Assembly: GCA_029945375.1 (NCBI GenBank)
Contig: CM057059.1
Location: forward strand, 2,976,001 to 3,040,000
DNA: 64,000 nt
Direction: 5' to 3'
Source of the DNA: Agaricus subrufescens
Lineage: Eukaryota; Basidiomycota; Agaricomycetes; Agaricales; Agaricaceae
Shown: positions 61,202-64,000 of the stretch, in pieces
Layout: the number at the start of each line of letters is the position of its first letter
Position numbering within the stretch: position 1 is the stretch's first letter
The notes under the pieces: generated by a model
Database searches by the model: none
Told to the model about the DNA's origin: nothing
Seen by the model: the letters and a program-made list of their open reading frames with translations, nothing else
Made by a program: the position numbers and the translations under genes

Positions 61202-62836
61202 ATGGTTTGCCAGATGTTCCACAAAGCACTCCGAGTCGGGCAAAGAAAACCTCAGGATTCCGATGGTGTCAACCTTTTCTGTCGTCAAGAGGCGCATCAC
61301 CTGGTCTTCCGCCATCTCCAGCAGGTATATGACGACCTAAATGGAGACAGCTTTCGGCAAACTCTTGGCTCTGAACATCAGTTACATGGTACTCTCGTCG
61401 GAAATCAGTTACCTCTTGCTCAGCCTGGACATCAAGTCCCTCTCGTCCAGCTTGAGAATGAGAATCAAGTACCTCTCGCTCAACCCGGGAGTCAGCTACC
61501 CTTTGCTCAACCCGAGGATCAAATGCCTGTCTCCTTTCCCATACCCGAAATACATTTCAGTCCATTCAACCATGATCTACCTCTCGATGAGTCGTCTCCT
61601 CGTCGATCGACACCACCGGATTCCTATTCGACGGATTACTTTACAGCGAGTAACCGGACCTATAGTTACATTCGTCAATGGCTGCAGGAAGCAGGTTTAG
61701 CACAGAGCTCTCTCGATAGCACGCCTCAGCAGCCAATTCCTCCTCAAGTGACAGTGGTACGGCCATCAACCTCCGGTGACGGTCTTGTGGATACACCACG
61801 AGAAAAAAGAAGTCACACTCGGACTTTAAGTCTTCCTCAAGTGAATGTCCAGACGAACAGTCTTCGAAGGGATGCCAAGGGGAGAACTTGTATGGGGTCA
61901 AACAAGCAGCTTCCGGAATTGCCTGTCGAAAGTCGAGCCGATATAACTATGCAAGACACGACGGAGCTCTCACATTCAGAGCTTCCGTCCCGCAACATTT
62001 CGGGTTACTTACACGTTGAGGAAGCTGGTCCCTCGAGTCCTCTCAAGGATGTCCGTCGACTACCCCGCAGGGGAAGCACGATTACATCGGCATCCGCTTC
62101 TACTCCAGAGAACTGCCCGAAACTCGAGCCGGATCTGGCATTATTAAATGGCATGGCTATTATTCAGATCGATTTCTGTGTGTCATTACTGGCTAGAGTA
62201 CGTTTGATTTTGTCATTGCAGCAACTAAAGGTTGACGTTGTCACCTCCATAGATATTGTCTGGAGAAACGCCACCTATCCAACATAACCTTAAGAAACTA
62301 GCTGATCTTCTCCGCCAAAAGAGCCCGAAGGAACTTGAGAAAATAGGGGTGTCAGAACTCGAAAAATTCTATTCGTGAGTTGTATTCTGCATATACATCA
62401 AAATTGATCCTTCTAATGTTCGATTTCGCGATACAGACGAAGTACAAGACTGTCTGATCGAATTAAGAAACGATATAATGTAGAAAGTGTCAAGAAGCTG
62501 TGTGAGGAGGTGAACCCGACAATTGAAGTTTGGCTCGACAAACCACACATTAGTCAAGTAGGTCGTCTACCCTTAAACCCAAGTAATAAGGGAATTGACG
62601 AAAAACACCAAGTGAAGAGTCTTTCGGACTTTTTGGACTTCTCAGAAGGTGTAGCTGGATTGCAAGCTCGCCGAATAAGTATGACTGCCAAACAAATCGG
62701 TCAAATGAGGGCGAGAGACGCAGAAAACCCGCTCAGAATGACTCTTCAGGCTTCAAATACAACTCACAATCTTCCTTATGTCGCTCCACGGTTCCTTTAC
62801 CTCAGGAAAATCCATCCCCTTGGCCTTGCGTTCTGA
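61202..62836 (+). CDS. Orphan gene, intact member of a two-gene family
   Basis: Function unknown; about 505 residues in three exons (61202-62197, 62253-62374, 62437-62836). Start choice between ATGs at 61202 and 61214 is open; alignment to the paralogue at 56290 favours the MFHK start at 61214. Residues about 60-110 contain Pro/Gln-rich imperfect repeats (QLPLAQPG, QVPLVQLE, QVPLAQPG, QLPFAQPE). The middle is Ser/Pro-rich and disordered-looking. After the first intron the helical ILSGETPPIQHNLKKLADLL and ELEKIGVSELEKFYS resemble the paralogue's CLPGRTIESF and LEKLEDRLQRFYL, and intron positions match. The last exon is basic and helical with no known motif. Confidence 0.6.
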
Positions 62837-63309
62837 ATGGATGGAATACAATATTAGCCTAATAATTACTGTGCAGAATGCTCTAATGATTGGACCTTTC
62901 ACGCGAGGAATTTATTTCCTGTATTTACGATCAATTATGAAATGCATCGACTAGTAACACGCGAGTCCCGGATTACAACCAGGAGCTAAGGTCTCTTAGC
63001 AACACCTGCCGAGAATGTATAAGTGAATGACAAAAAATAGGCTAAGATTGTCTATATAGTTCTATACATATCACATAGCTGTCTGGGCAGAAATCGGAAG
63101 GAGTAATATTGGAAGTTGAATGTGTACTGACATAAAAATAGACAATTAGTCTAAAAAAGGAAATAGGAGGTTCAACGCTGTCCATGACAGCTCGCACTCT
63201 AGGTGTGGAAGTACTCGTATTGGAAGAAAGAAAAAAATTCCCATCCATAGTTAGCGTCAGAAGCCTATCTCTGGAGATGTATCTGCATATGTATCTGCAT
63301 ATGTCTGTA
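62837..63309. other. Convergent 3' region
   Basis: Between the stops of the orphan gene and the carboxylesterase. A short repeat of ATCTGCATATGT lies at about 63277-63303. No gene seen. Confidence 0.45.
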
Positions 63310-64000
63310 TCAAAACAAATCAAGTACCTGCGCAGAAATCGCAGCTAAAGTGTCAGACTTTGAGCAAACCAAATCAAGTTGATCACCCCGGCCAAAGGCA
63401 GCGCTGCTCGTATTGAAGAAATTGCCCAATTGAATAAGGCTGTTGCTCGTTGGGTTGTACGTCGGCCAACCAAAGTTCGATAAACCCTTCTGTGGATCTC
63501 GGGCAAAGGCAACCCAAGCGCTCTGCATATACCTTGACAGCGCAATTTCTTCGGGTGTCTTGGCGACTGTGGTAGTCTGATTATATGTTCCAAAAACAAT
63601 TGGAAGCTCAGATGAATGGTATGCTCTAAGATCAGGACGAGTAGAGATGTCACGAAAGACAGCTAAAAAAAAATAAGAACGGCATGCAAAGCCAGTGCTC
63701 AGAAACTCACCTTCATACTGATATCTCCAAGCCGGAATACTAGCATTCCTTCTCAATGAGACGGCTTCACCAGCGGGGCACGTGAATTGAGTCTGTAGAG
63801 TCATCACACTTCAACAAACCGAAGAAGAAAATCTGATAAACCGGTAAACATACATAAGTCAGTAAGTCAGCAGATAGTTCCGTCACCAATGGTTGAGCGA
63901 AGCCCAGAGGTGACAGAAGCTCCGCACTGACAATAAAGACGTCTGCTTCGTGCTGGGTTGATCCGACCAAAAGAGGAACCTTGAGAAAGTTTCCCGATGC
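63310..64000 (-). CDS. Type B carboxylesterase/lipase, 3' part
   Basis: C-terminal part of an alpha/beta hydrolase that cleaves carboxylic esters; the 5' part lies beyond the window. Exons seen: 63854-64000, 63711-63792, 63310-63662. The sequence has NFLKVPLLVGSTQHEADVF, typical of the family's acid region, then PAWRYQYEAVFRD, and AYHSSELPIVFGTYN, which holds the catalytic His and the ELPxVFG block. SRYMQSAWVAFARDPQKGL, WPTYNP and LDLVCSKSD follow, as in fungal members. I end the gene at TGA/TAG after SAQVLDLF; a donor (GTACTT) just before could lead to another exon. Secretion is likely for the family but not visible here. Confidence 0.85.

Overview
The window looks like a nuclear contig from a mushroom-type basidiomycete (Agaricomycotina). 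Genes are split by many short introns, mostly about 45-75 nt with GT..AG ends. There is a class I hydrophobin with the eight-cysteine spacing, a NACHT/STAND-type NTPase-like gene, and orphan gene families. Exon structures below were built by hand, joining frames at splice sites that keep family motifs in frame.

Layout. Positions 1-15.5 kb are gene-poor: a 3-hydroxyacyl-CoA dehydrogenase (minus), a class I hydrophobin (minus) and a secreted proteinase K-like subtilase (plus), separated by long stretches with no supportable gene. Positions 15.5-23.3 kb hold a segmental duplication. Copy A has a GNAT acetyltransferase, a small Cox14-like mitochondrial gene and a SET-domain lysine methyltransferase. 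Copy B is a decayed version of the same block that lacks the Cox14-like gene. A NACHT-type NTPase relic lies between the copies.

Positions 23.9-55.2 kb are a dense housekeeping block: PKA catalytic subunit, SWR1 chromatin remodeller, a homeodomain protein, the Sfc1 succinate/fumarate carrier, two tandem FSH1-type serine hydrolases, transportin (Kap104-like), an L-type lectin cargo receptor, a NACHT-like protein with a degenerate P-loop, Rit1 initiator-tRNA modification enzyme, a DUF4203 membrane protein, the ERD2 retention receptor and a SMYD-like SET protein. Positions 56-63 kb hold an orphan cluster: two paralogous genes, one with an in-frame TGA, flank an internally duplicated two-repeat gene. 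The right edge carries the 3' part of a type B carboxylesterase.

Working links between neighbours are limited, as expected in a fungal genome. Lectin and ERD2 both act in the early secretory pathway and both have TGACGT-type motifs just upstream. The most unusual signals are the reciprocal decay in the duplicated block, a candidate exon-to-intron conversion in the two-repeat gene, the degenerate NACHT P-loop, a 7-nt exon in the dehydrogenase, and three GC-AG introns.
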